Below, piece after piece: positions 1 through 11,200 of a stretch of 49,504 bases of DNA. The stretch's first letter is position 1, and every line of letters begins with the position of its first letter. The translations under genes were made by a program, and so were the position numbers. The stretch is from NCBI GenBank assembly GCA_026770585.1, contig MU646367.1, forward strand, positions 178,611 to 228,114, read 5' to 3'. Source of the stretch: Baffinella frigidus (lineage: Eukaryota; Cryptophyceae; Cryptomonadales; Baffinellaceae). The notes below the pieces were generated by a model. The model worked only from the letters and a program-made list of their open reading frames with translations, ran no database searches and was not told the DNA's origin.

Positions 1-258
1 CCCGCCCGCGCCGTTTCGATCGGGAGTGTGCTTTACTCGCGGGGCAGCATCCATCACCGTCCACGCCTGCTACGCCTGCTACGCCACCTCAACGGATCAC
101 GGCAGCGCACCTCCCTGCGCCTACGCGAGTCGAACACTCTACCTAGGAAACACTGGGCGCACACGCTGCAAATCGCGGCTGAAACAGGGGTGGTGGTGAG
201 TGGCGGGTTCAGGGTTTTGGGTTTAGGTTTTAGGGGCTGCTTGGCGAGCGGGGCGCAC

Positions 259-3200
259 CAGCCTCCATGACGTCCATGAATTCGAGCATCTGCCCCACGC
301 GAGAGGCGTTTCCCGCGAGGCTCGAGGCCAGCGGCGCCGCCGAGACCAGCGCCGTGAAGCTCCCCGTCAGCCCCCCTGGTTTGCGACGACAGCGTTTAGG
401 GATTAAAATGAAGGGTTTATGGTGAAGGGTGTGGGGTGTAGCGTGTGGGGTGTAGGGTGTAGGGTCTAGGATGTAGGGTGTAGAGTGTAGGGTGTAGGGT
501 GCAGAGTGTAGGATTTAGGGTTCAGGATGCAGGGTGTAGGGTGTAGGGTTTAGGGTTGAGGGTTTACCGATGACGGATGTGAGCTGCGTGATGGCCTCTG
601 CCAAGTCGGCGGCGGAATAGGTCGAGTACTCCGGGTGGGTGAAGATAGTGAGCGCCGCGATTGTGTACCCCAGCATCGCGTTGCCTGGTTTGGGAATTAG
701 GGTTTCGGGTTTCAGGTTTAGGGTTTAGGGTTTAGGGTTTAGGTTCTAGGGTTTAGGGTTGAGGGTTTAGGGTTTGGGGTTTAGGGCTTAGGGTTTCGGG
801 TTTAGGGTTTAGGGTTTAGGGTTTAGGGTTTAGGTTTTAGGGTTTAGGGTTTGGGGTTTAGGGTTTAGGGTTTAGGGTTTAGGGTTTAGGGTTTAGGGTT
901 TAGGGTTTAGGGTTTGAAGTGTAGGGTGTAAGGTGTAGGTTTCAGGGGGTAGGGGTTGGGGCGTTGCCGTTTCCGATGGCGCCGGTGAAGAGGTTGAGGT
1001 AGGCCTGCTTGAAGATGGTGGTAGTCTGGTTCACCAGCGCCTTCCGGAAGTCCTCGTTCAGCGATACCTGCGGAAGGGTGCGGGGACCTGGGCTCAGTGT
1101 TTGGGACTGAGGCATGACCAGTAGCGCACGCGCTCGCGGGACGTGAGGGAGAACCGACACACGCCTGAGTCTCTGTCTCTGGGGAGAAGCAAGAAGCACC
1201 GCGCGACCATGTCTCCACGCAATTGGTTGCTGACGCCGCACATTTGCTGCAGATGCGGAAAGCATGGTGCAGCTGTTGCCGTCTCGCGTGGGATGCTGTT
1301 CTGGTCATTTGGCCAACCAAGGGTGAGGTTGAGGAATAAAGGATGAAGGTTGCGGGATGAGGGTTTCGGAATGACCTTGGTCTCCTCCTCGCCGCCAGTG
1401 AAGGCAATGGCCTCGGCGCCAGTGCGCACTCGCGCGTGATGGAATCGGAAGTTGCCTTCCAGCTTGTCCTGGTAAGGCGCGAGAAAAGACAGCCTCAGAT
1501 ACCACTGCCAGGTCTTAGCGTAGGCGCCTGGATTGTACCTCCACCTAACACATCCGCCCCAAGACCGCAACCTGTCCTGCTCTCTGAAAGAGACCTTTAT
1601 TGCTACCAACACGGCCGCCATGTATTTGACCAATTCACAGATGTCGGTTCCATTTCGTATTGCTCGATGGATCCGAGTCAGTGAATGGATCAGGTTGGCG
1701 AGACGTGGGGAGTGATTGGGGAGTGATTGGGGAGGAGGGGTGCGACAGACCTGGTTGTAGGTGAGGGCGACGATGGGGGACATCAGCTGCTTGTTGATGA
1801 TCGAGGTGAAGAAGTAGTAGATGTAGATTATCAGCGTCCCGTGCCACCCCACCTGCTCTCCCTCTCCCCCGTCACATTCGCTGCTCTCTTTCTCTCTCCA
1901 TCGTCACTCTCGCTGCCCTCTTCTCTACCGCAACTCTCGCTGCACCTTCCCTCTCGCGACTGTCACTCTCGCTGCTCCGGATCTCTCGCTCCGCCGTCAC
2001 ACTCGCTTCTCTCTCTTAACCGTCACTCTAACAGCTCTCTCTCTCCCCCGGCACACTCGCTTCACACGCCCCACTGTTCAACGCCTCTTGTGTCGTCACT
2101 TGGCAAATCGTGTGGAGGGTTCAGGCCTCCGCTTTCAAGAAAGGCGTTGACTGTTGAACGTCAGGAGTTTCGAGTGTAGGGTTTAGAGGGTAGGGTAAAG
2201 GGTTTAGGGTTCTGGATTTCGGATAGGGTTTAGGGTTCTGGATTTCGGATTTCTGGTTGAGTGTTTGGGGTTTAGGGTTTAGGGTTTAGGTTTGAGGGTT
2301 CAAGGTTTAGGGTTTAGGGTTTAGGATTCATGATTTAGGGTTGAGGGTTGAGGGGTTGGTGTTGAGGGTTGAGGGTTTAGGCGAGGACGGGACCGTGTAG
2401 GTGACGTAGCAGGTGTAGACAGTGATCTGGAGCAGAGCGCTCACGATGATGCACAGCAGCGTCACCAGACCCACCGTCACCTACGTTCAGGGTTCAGGGT
2501 TGAGAATTTAGGTACCTTGGACCGCGTCAAAGATCAATCATTGGACCGCATCACAGATCAATGTTTAGACCGCATCAAAGATCAAACCGCACCTCTCCCT
2601 TTCGGTGGGACAAACGCGACCCTGATACGCTCACTTTCTCCTGGGTGGATGTTTGCCATACGCTCACGCTGTGAATCCGCTGGTGAATCAGCGGATTCAA
2701 CGCTGGCAGTCAACTGAGTCGTGTAGAGTGCGACGCCCCCGGGGGCAGGCTGGCGGTGCGTAGGGGAGGCGCTGGTCGAACGCGTGAAAGATGAGAGGGG
2801 TGTGAGAGGCAAGAGCCAGGGTTTAGGGGGTTGGTTTTAGAGGTTTGGGGCAAGGGATGCTTGTTTATGGTTCATGGTTTATGGTTTATGGTTTATAGTT
2901 TATAGTTTCTGGGTTCTGGGTTCTGGGTTCTGGGTTCTGGGTTATGGTTATTGGTCATGGTTTATGGTTTATGGTTTATGGTTTATGGTTTATGGTTTAT
3001 GGCTTATGGTTTGGGGTTCAGGGTTTGGGGTTTAGGGGTTTAGGGGGTTGGAAGGTTCGGGACCTGGGCGACATCATTCTGGATGCGCTGATCGGGGTTG
3101 TCCACCAGCTTTGCATGCTCCGACATGAGGTAGTAGATCTGCCCCATCCCACACAACTCCTCAGCCGCCGGACAACGCTCCGGCAACACCTCATCTCCTT

Positions 3201-4370
3201 GCGGCTGGCACAAGCTCTCCTGACGGCTGGAAAAAGCCTCACGCGGGTATTTTTTGGAAGGTGGGCTGCCGGGAGATACGGTCAGTGAGCGGGATAGAAA
3301 GGGGGGCGGGGGGGGTACCCATCGTTTTGAGAGGTAGCGGTCGTGGAGGATGTGGGTGAGGCGCTTCCGCAGCCGCACGGAGATGTAGAGCGACAGGAAG
3401 AAGTTCAGCCCTCCCTGGCAGAGGGTGCCGCACATTCCGTCACGTTGATTCCTCGCCAATCGGAGCAGGCAATCACCCCGCGCGACAGGGTCAACCTAGC
3501 TCTGCCTGACTCGGGTTGACTGATCGTTTTCACTCCAAAAGTTGACGGATTTGCACCAAAACTCCGGGGGATTGACTTCCGGTTTCGCCAAATTGACGAG
3601 ACCAAACCGTGTGAGGCAGAGCTCATCAACGGAGGAAACACGCCAAGAAACTGCCTGCGAAGCACGGAGACTCGGCGGAATCGGGTGTGTTAGCCCAGGA
3701 GTTACACGGCTGGTGCGATGGTGCTAACAGGTGGGAGTGAAGACCATGATGCAATCGAGGCCAGCGACGGCAGCGGTGATGCAGAGGGTGTAGAGGAACC
3801 CCACGAGGTTCCGCGAGACCAGCGTTTTCATCGTCCACCCGGGAAGAATCGCGAACAGAAACCTGCGAGACCCAAAGTCAGGGCAGGAGGGCGTCTGGGG
3901 GGATCGGCGCGCAGACAGGCAGGTGTGGCGCTGGCGGCGCTGGCGGCGCCAGCAGGATGCCCACCAGGTTCGTGGGCAGGGCAGGGACTCACTGGGTGAT
4001 CATTGGCGGAAAGATCATGAAGAGGAGGAGCCCCACGAGCGCCGCCTCGCCACTCATTAGCGGCGGCAGCGCCAGGTTGTATATTCTCCGGCATCTGCTC
4101 CGAACCAGACGGTCTCTTCAGCACCAGCAAACACCAGCAGACGCCCTGGACCTTGCCACGCACGCAGATCTGGTGATGGAATGGCTGGCAAGGATGGGCC
4201 AAGAATGGACCCTCGCGGGGAATTTACCGCTTGAGGAACTTCGAATCAAAGCCGTACTGCTGGTACTCGATGCCCAGCTCCTTCTCAATGTTGCTCTTCT
4301 GGGTCCCCTTCTTCTTCTGCAGCACCGGCGTCCGCTCCTCGAACGTCCCCCCTCCCCGCGAACCCCGCAT
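259..4370 (-). CDS. ABCD-type half ABC transporter, membrane domain (3' part off the window)
   Basis: Eleven exons join in phase: 4228-4370, 3993-4094, 3745-3862, 3319-3414, 3064-3138, 2394-2480, 1751-1852, 1376-1468, 968-1067, 568-684 and 259-375. They give about 383 residues. The hallmarks of the ABC_membrane_2 family (peroxisomal ABCD and SbmA-like) are visible: NPDQRIQNDV, the NKQLMSPIV helix, EGNFRFHHARVRTGAEAIAF and the following GGEEE. Several hydrophobic segments (VGLLLFMIFPPMI, VTVGLVTLLCIIVSALLQ) fit transmembrane helices. Family members pair as half transporters and move acyl-CoAs or related lipids into peroxisomes or plastids; the substrate here is unknown. The ATP-binding domain should lie left of base 259 and is not seen. 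The start is the ATG at 4370, in an exon beginning MRGSRGGGTFEERTPVL. The exon ending at 968 needs a GC donor. Its 5' end is duplicated in inverted orientation at 6557-7274. The family call is firm; the subtype is inferred. Confidence 0.85.
379..935 (+). repeat. Telomere-like TTTAGGG arrays in two ABCD introns
   Basis: Degenerate TTTAGGG, GTGTAGGG and GTTGAGGG units fill the introns at 376-567 and 685-967. Near-perfect TTTAGGG runs lie at 715-765 and 800-915. On the sense (minus) strand of the ABCD gene these read CCCTAAA. Confidence 0.9.
2177..2390 (+). repeat. Telomere-like array in ABCD intron
   Basis: GGTTTAGGGT and GGTTGAGGG units lie within the intron between exons 2394-2480 and 1751-1852. 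The sense strand again reads CCCTAAA. The rest of that intron (1853-2170) is a pyrimidine-rich stretch with repeated CTCTCGCTG-like words and no exon I could support. Confidence 0.8.
2516..2587 (+). repeat. Tandem repeat, three 23-24-bp units
   Basis: The unit TTGGACCGCATCAAAGATCA occurs three times with a few changes. It lies inside the ABCD intron between exons 3064-3138 and 2394-2480. No function is evident. Confidence 0.85.
2860..3055 (+). repeat. Variant array of GGTTTAT units in ABCD intron
   Basis: Repeated GGTTTAT and GGGTTCT units occupy the intron next to exon 3064-3138 and grade into GGTTTAGGG. This suggests that telomere-like arrays drift to other 7-mers and are re-amplified locally. 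Confidence 0.8.
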
Positions 4371-5005
4371 GCTGTCTTCCTACGTCGCACTCGCTGCCCG
4401 CCTGGCAACGGTTGGTGAAAAGACTCAGAACAAGCCGACACAGCCCAACCGGCTGCCAGAAGCTGCTCGCCAAGACCAGACAAGCGCCTAGTCCCCGCTC
4501 GGTGACTCAGCACCAAAAGCGGCAACTTTCACGATCGGGTTATGAGCCTCACCAGTTTATTTGTCCCACCAGCTCTGGGGCCGGAACCCCTTCTTCTCTC
4601 CAAAGTGGACGAATTTGCGAGACAAACCCCAGTCTGTCAACTTTTCGAATAGTCGGTCAGCGAACAGGGCCAGAAAGTGGGGGGGGGGCATGGTCCTGGG
4701 CCCAGGGCTCCCACGTGGGCGGCGCAGCTCTAGCGGCACAGCTTCCACCCACGACAGGATGCCCATGGCTAGCTCCCCGGCGCGCGCCTCTGTGGCGCGG
4801 GTCCCTGATCGGTTGTCCGCGGGGAACGCGACGGGCGCAAGGGCGGGAGGAGAATCGTCTGCGGCCCGCGCTGCCTCTGCGGCGCGGTCCCCCGTGCGGT
4901 TGTCCGCGGGGAACGTGGCGGGCGCAAGAGCGGGAGGAGAAGGGCGGCTTCCCAGCTCGACACCTTGGGAGAACAGGACGGTGGGCTCTCGAGATGGGGT
5001 GCGGC
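4284..5005 (+). repeat. Left arm of a ~720-bp inverted repeat (ABCD 5' region)
   Basis: This arm matches 6557-7274 in reverse complement with scattered substitutions. It holds most of the ABCD first exon and everything upstream of it. It also contains an internal near-duplicate of about 75 bp (roughly 4785-4860 and 4861-4935) sharing GGTTGTCCGCGGGGAACG. The two arms are separated by about 1.55 kb that contains the large coiled-coil exon. Confidence 0.9.
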
Positions 5006-5219
5006 CCATTTTGAGATCTCGAGATGGCCCACGGCCCAGTTCCACGCCAGCAGGGGCGAGATCGTGGGAGAAGCGTGCGGATTCAGAATCAGGGGGGGGC
5101 TCTCAAGAGGATTTCGAGCTTGCGGCGCAAAGGGAGGTGTGAATGACCCATCTTCCCTCCTTCCTTTCCTGCATCCCTCTCTTCCTTCAACCATTCCTGC
5201 TTCCCTCATTCAATTCTAG

Positions 5220-8200
5220 ATCTTCGAACAATCAAGTCAAATACTGCTGGGAAACAATTAGCGCTGCGGCGGGAGAATGGAGGCATCGTCGACCACCCTA
5301 AACCATAGACCATACACCCTGCACCCCAAATTAATACACCATAAACCCTCACCCCTAAACCCTAAAACACCAACCCTAGAACATAGACCCTAAACCCCAA
5401 ACCCCAAACCCCAAACCCCAAACCCCAAACCCCGAAGCAAAGACCTTAAAACCTGAACCCTGAAACCTAAACTCCAAACCCTCAACCCTTGAACCTTAAC
5501 CCCTAACCCAAAACTCTTGAACCTAAACCCTACCCTCAACCCTAACCCCTAAACCCTAAACCCTAAACCCTAAACCTAAACCCCTAAACCCTAAACCTTA
5601 AACCCTAAACCCTAAACCCTAAACCCTAGACCATAAACCATGAACCCTACACCCTAATCCCTAAACCCTAAACCCCAAACCCCACACCTCAAACCCCAAA
5701 CCATAACCCCTAATATAAACCCCATTTCCTGAACCCTAAACCCCAAACCGTAAAACCCCTAAACCCTTAACCCTAAACAGGTGAATGCCGACATGATGAG
5801 TGATCTGCAGCAGTGCAAGGCGGACCTGCACCGTGAGAAGCTCAAGACTTCAGCGCTGCAGACAGACCTGGAGGCGGCCCGCGTCGTGCTGCGCAAAGAG
5901 AAGGAACTCCACAGAGAAAAAACATCTCAACTCGCTGCGGCGCGAGAAGGGGAACGCGACCGGGATAGGGGCAAGAAGGCGCTCGCGACGGTGCACGAAG
6001 ACGAAGTGCTGAAGCTCAAACTCGAAGCGGATGAGGCTAAGGACGCGCTGCTAGACGCATTGGAAGAGAAAACGAAGGAGGCGGACGCGAGCAGCCGCGC
6101 GGCAGAAGAAGCGCTGGCACAGCTCGAGCGCCTCAAGAACAGCCTCGTCGCCCTCCGCCAAGACGCCGAGCGCCAAACGCGCGCGCTCACCGAGCGCAGC
6201 ACGGAGCTTGAGGCCCGCCTCGACGCAGCGCGGTCGGAGGCAGCTGTGACTGCCGCTGGGCTGCAGGCGGAGATGGGGGTAGCGCGGCAGCTGGCGGGCG
6301 AGCGGGAGGAGGAGCTGCGGGAGGCAAGACAGGCGGTGCTGCGGGAGGAGATGCTTTGTCGCCATTTGCAGGAGCAGGTTCGGAACTTTGTCAGCTGTTG
6401 ACGCACCTCTCGTGGCGCGATGATTGGTTGGGTGCATGCTCAGCAGCGACTTCTCTCTGTAGCATTATCTCTCTATCTCGGCAGTATCATCTCCATGCAG
6501 CATTATATCCCTGGGTTGGCTTCCAATATCTTCCCCCCAATGGTGTTCGCTGTGATCCGCACCGCGTCTCGAGAGCCCACCGTCCTGTTCTCCCACGGCG
6601 TCGAGCTGGGAAGCCGCCCTTCTCCTCCCGCCCTTGCACCCGCCACGTTCCCCGCGGACAACCGCTCGGGGGACCGCGCCGCAGAGGCAGCGCGGGCCGC
6701 AGACGATTCTCCTCCCGCCCTTGCGCCCGTCGCGTTCCCCGCGGACAACCGCGCAGGGGACCGTGCCGCAGAGGCGCGGGCCGGGGAGCTAGCCATGGGC
6801 AGCCTCTCTTGGGTGGAAGCTGTGCCGCTAGAGCTGCGCCGCCCACGTGAGAGCCCTGGGCCCAGGACCATGCCCCCCCCCGCTTTCTGGCCCTGTTCGC
6901 TGACCGACTATTCGAAAAGTTGACAGACTGGGTTCAGGCGGCAAATTCGTCAACTTCGGAGAGGAAAAGGGGGCCCGGCGCAGAGCTGGTGAGCCAAGTA
7001 GACTGGTGGGGCTCATAACCCGATCGTGAAAGTTGCCGCTTTTGGTGCTGAGTCACCGAGCGGGGACTAGGCGCTTGTCTGGTCTTGGCGAGCAGCTTCT
7101 GGCAGCCGGTTGGGCTGTTTCGGCTTGTTCTGAGTCTTTTCACCAACCGTTGCAAGGCGGGCAGCGAGTGCGACGTAGGAAGACAGCATGCGGGGTTCGC
7201 GGGGAGGGGGGACGTTCGAGGAGCGAACGCCGGTGCTGCAGAAGATGAAGGGGACCCACAAGAGCAACATTGAGGAAACGGTGCCACTGTTTTTTTTTAC
7301 TATAAGGTGAGGAGCTGGGGACAGACGACCCGCAGTTACGGGTTTGATGTTGTTTGATTCAAACGACACACCCGCACAGGTGAAGAAGATGGCGGAAGAC
7401 GCGGAATCGCGCCGCGAGGAGAACCAGGTCTGTGGAAACCCTACATTCTACCCCTAAACCCCAATCCCTCAACCCTAAACACCTAACCCTAAACCCTAAA
7501 ACATAAAACATAAACACTTCACCCTCAATCCTAAAACCAAAAACCAAAAACCTCAACCCCAAACCCTCAACCCTCAACCCTACACCCTAAACCTTAAACC
7601 ATAAACCCTGAAACCTAAACCCCTGAACCCTAAAACATAAACTCTCAACCTTCAACACCAAACTCGAACCCCTAAAAACCACAATTTAAACCCTACTCCG
7701 TAAACCCTGAATCCTAACCCCCAAAACCTTAAACCTGAAACCCTAAACCCTAAACTCTGAACCCCAAACTCAAAACCGTAAACCCCAACCGGCCTACTCC
7801 AGGTGGAGGAGATGCGACGGACGCTGGATGCCCTGCGGGGCGAGCTGCGCCGCGCCATCTCACAGAAGGAGGAGTGCGAGGACCAGGCCGCGGCGCTCCT
7901 CGCGAGCGCGGCCCGCGCCCAGGCGGAGGCGCGCGTGCAGGAGGAAGCTCGTTCCGCGGCCGCGGCTGAGAGGGCTGAGCGGGAGGGGCGCGAGGCTCAG
8001 CGCGCGCGGGCGGAGGAGGATGCCGCCGCGGAGAAAGTCGCGCTGTTCCAGAGGTGGGTTTCCTTGTCCCGGAGCGTTGGTGTTGGGTGGCGTGCTGTTG
8101 TCGGGGGGGTCACTGGCTCGGTTTCCCTGACTGCATGAGGAAGCACGTCCCGTGCAGTCAGGTAGGCGTCTATGTCCAGCAAGAGGGTGTGTGCGCGTCC

Positions 8201-11200
8201 TCGCGGCGTCGCCTCTCCGTGACCCTCCTCCGTATGCACTTCTGACAAGGCTGAGCGTGCTCTCCAGGAGCGTGCTGGATGCGGAGGAACGAGCGAGGAT
8301 GGCGGAGGAGCAAGCGCGAGGCGCCGAGAATCGTGCCGCGTCGCAACGTGCTCGCGCTCTCGCTGTCTCCGCCCGCCCCTGCGCCCCCGCATATTTGACG
8401 GCTCGCCCGTGCGATGCCTTTTGGTGGGTGTTTCGCGTCGTGGCGTGCACTCTTGATCTGGCAACCACTGACGAAAGTCTCGCATCATCAGTGGTCTCTC
8501 ATCATCAGTGGTCTCTCATCATCAGTGGTTGTCAGATCCAGAGTCAACAACTGTTGACAAAAACCAGCCAGCTTTTCTTTTCGGTGCGATGTTTTTCCGG
8601 GCAGGCTCATTACCGAAAACCGCGTGTGGTTGGGTGTATAAAACAGTCTGTGGTGTGTCGTGACGCGGGACCGTGACTCGGGACGCAGGTGGAGAGTGCA
8701 GGCGAGACGGAAGTTGCTGTCCTCCGTGACAAGCTGCGGGTACGTTTCCCGCCTATAACCTCTCTCTGTCTCTCACGGATGACTGGCAGGAACAAGAGTG
8801 TGAATTAAGGGAGCCTAGCCTGCGCTGCGTGCACATATAGCAACGCGTCACCAAGTGGATGAGCCGTGATTGGTGCCCCCGCACTCGCATCCCTGTCGCG
8901 ACAGGACCCGTCCACCATCCATTGATGGCCATGCACAGAGAAATACGCAGAGAAATAAGCAGAACAGTAAGCAGAGAGAAGCAACCGCACGGACTTGTCC
9001 GCCCTTCAGTGAGGGGCAAACAGAGCCAAGTACGCAGAGCAGTGAGCAGAGCAGTAAGCAGAGAGACACACGAAGAGCAGCACATGCCCTACCTATTTCG
9101 AGCGTGACGCCAAACACCTGGCGCAGGCGGCGCGCGCAGAGCAGCAGCAGACGGTCGAATCTCTGCGGGAAGCGCGCTCCCGCGCCGCTGCCCTTGAAAG
9201 GTACGTCGCCTCCACCCACCCACTCTTTCTCTCCTTACACCGATATCGTGTGCCGTTCGCGTCTCACTCCATCCTCACGTGCATCAAACTGCGTTCTGGT
9301 TAGTCCGTGTGCGCGGCCGTAGCTGCTTACTCCCAGCTGCTGACCTGTGCATGTGCATCTCAACGACCGTGTGTGCCACTCGCGTCTCACTCTCTCCCAT
9401 TGCACCTGACCTGAGCCTGTGCATCTGGTGCGCAGCAAGCTGCATTCGGCGCTGGGGGAGGGGGGAGAAAAGGAGCGGTTGGTGGACGAGGCGCGCCGCC
9501 GCCGCGAAGAGGTCCTGCCCATTGCCATCCTGCTTGCTGCCTGTATTCACTGCCCAACCCCGACCCTCCACCCTCCACCCTCCACCCTCCACCCTCCACC
9601 CTCCACCCTACACCCTACACCCTACACCCTACACCCTACACCCTACACCCTACACCCATCAGTCGAAATTTCGACAAAGCTTCTCCAGATCTTTTCTGAA
9701 GCGCAGCGGGGACTCCACAGACCGAAATCCTGAAGATGACGAACTTTGCAGGTGGAAGGTGAGCGTGTTGTGTTGGAGGAGGAGCGTGGGAGGGCGAGAG
9801 AGGAGCGAGAGAGGCTGCGCGTGGAGCGCGAACAGCTACGGGAGCTTCGGGTACACTCCAACATGCCAAGCTCGTTCCCCCTCGAGACCAAACCATAAGT
9901 ACATGTCGTTCATCTAAACCCTAAAGTTGCAGGCAACAGCTATTTGTAGTGCCAGATTCATCCTCGTGTTTGCGTCGACGTTTGCATGCATGAGATGTGG
10001 TGCTCTTTCCCCGAATACACCCGAGCAGGCCCTCCGCGCATGCACCACGGGTTCCGCGCCCACGTAAGCACCTCATTTTCATTCCCACAGCCCAAGTGAC
10101 CCCCCCCCCCCCTTCACAGGGCCAGCACGAGCGCGAGAAGATGGAGCAGACCAGGGAGGTATCACGGGCGGAGGAGCATGCCGAGAGTGCTGTCCGAGAG
10201 ATCGAAGACCTCAAGTTACCCCCCCCCCCGCCAAACCCGCGCCGAACCCTCTCGCATCTGTGCGCTGCGGTCTGCGCATGGAACGTGTATCCTCGCTGAT
10301 CCTTTCAACCTTGCACCGCCGAACCGGCCGGCTTGAATCGAATGGAGTCTGCACTCATCTGGATCTACCCCAAACCCTGACCCATATCTGACGGAGGCGC
10401 AGGGCACGGCTCTCGCGAGAGAAGAGCAAGCGCGAGGAGGCTGACCGTCTCGCCCGATCCTCTGTATGTCCCTACCACCTCACGCGTTTCAGAGTCAAGA
10501 GCACGGGTTTGGAATTCACTGGAGCCAGAAGCATGTTGTGATGTACTCGTTTTCCGGGTGTGATTGAGCAGCCGTGCAGCTGTGGCGCGCTGACTCTTGT
10601 TTCGCTGGGTGTGCAGAAGGAAGAGCTTGAGGAGGCTGAGGCCCAAGGTACCTCTCCACACTTCACTGGCCCCTTGTTCAGTCACGTCACTGAGCACAAT
10701 CTGCGCTTCAGTTGCTCCACGTTGAGTCATGAGGCATGCAAGCCACAACCTAACTCCTGGTCGGGAGTCCTAACGGAACTGTTTTGAACAGCGGAAGACC
10801 TGCGAACTCAGCTCACCAGCGCCCAGCACCGCCTTTCCCAAGCCAGAGGTTCCCATCCCCCGCCTCGTCCCCAATTACTCAATCCTGCGCGCGCGTGCAT
10901 GCGGGTGGATGCGGGTGCCCTGGTGCACTGAGCGCGGGGACCGCGCGCAGTGCACCTCCCCGCGCGCGCAGTGCACCACGGTGCGCGAGCAGAAGCCCTG
11001 TTCGCTGATTGTCTCAGTCACCTGGCCCGCCAGCACTGGATGGTGTGCTTCTTCCCTTGAGCGGTCGTGCTAGCGACCCCTGCGAACCCTCAACCATAAC
11101 CCTGAACCGGGTACGCAGCGGAAGCGCGCAAAGTCGAGGGGGAGGCCACCCGCATGCGCGACTTCTTCGAGTCCGCGCGCGACGCCAAGGTCCCACCCTC

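Noticed and set aside
4412-5142. Long open frames in the left inverted-repeat arm
   Set aside because: They are GC-rich frames in several registers, including Arg/Ala/Gly-rich translations of a tandem repeat; none matches a family or splices convincingly.
9279-9917. Open frame with TLHPPPSTLHPPP repeats
   Set aside because: It is the translation of the CCCTCCA/CCCTACA minisatellite in an intron; real exons 9436-9511 and 9752-9850 use the phases of the coiled-coil gene.
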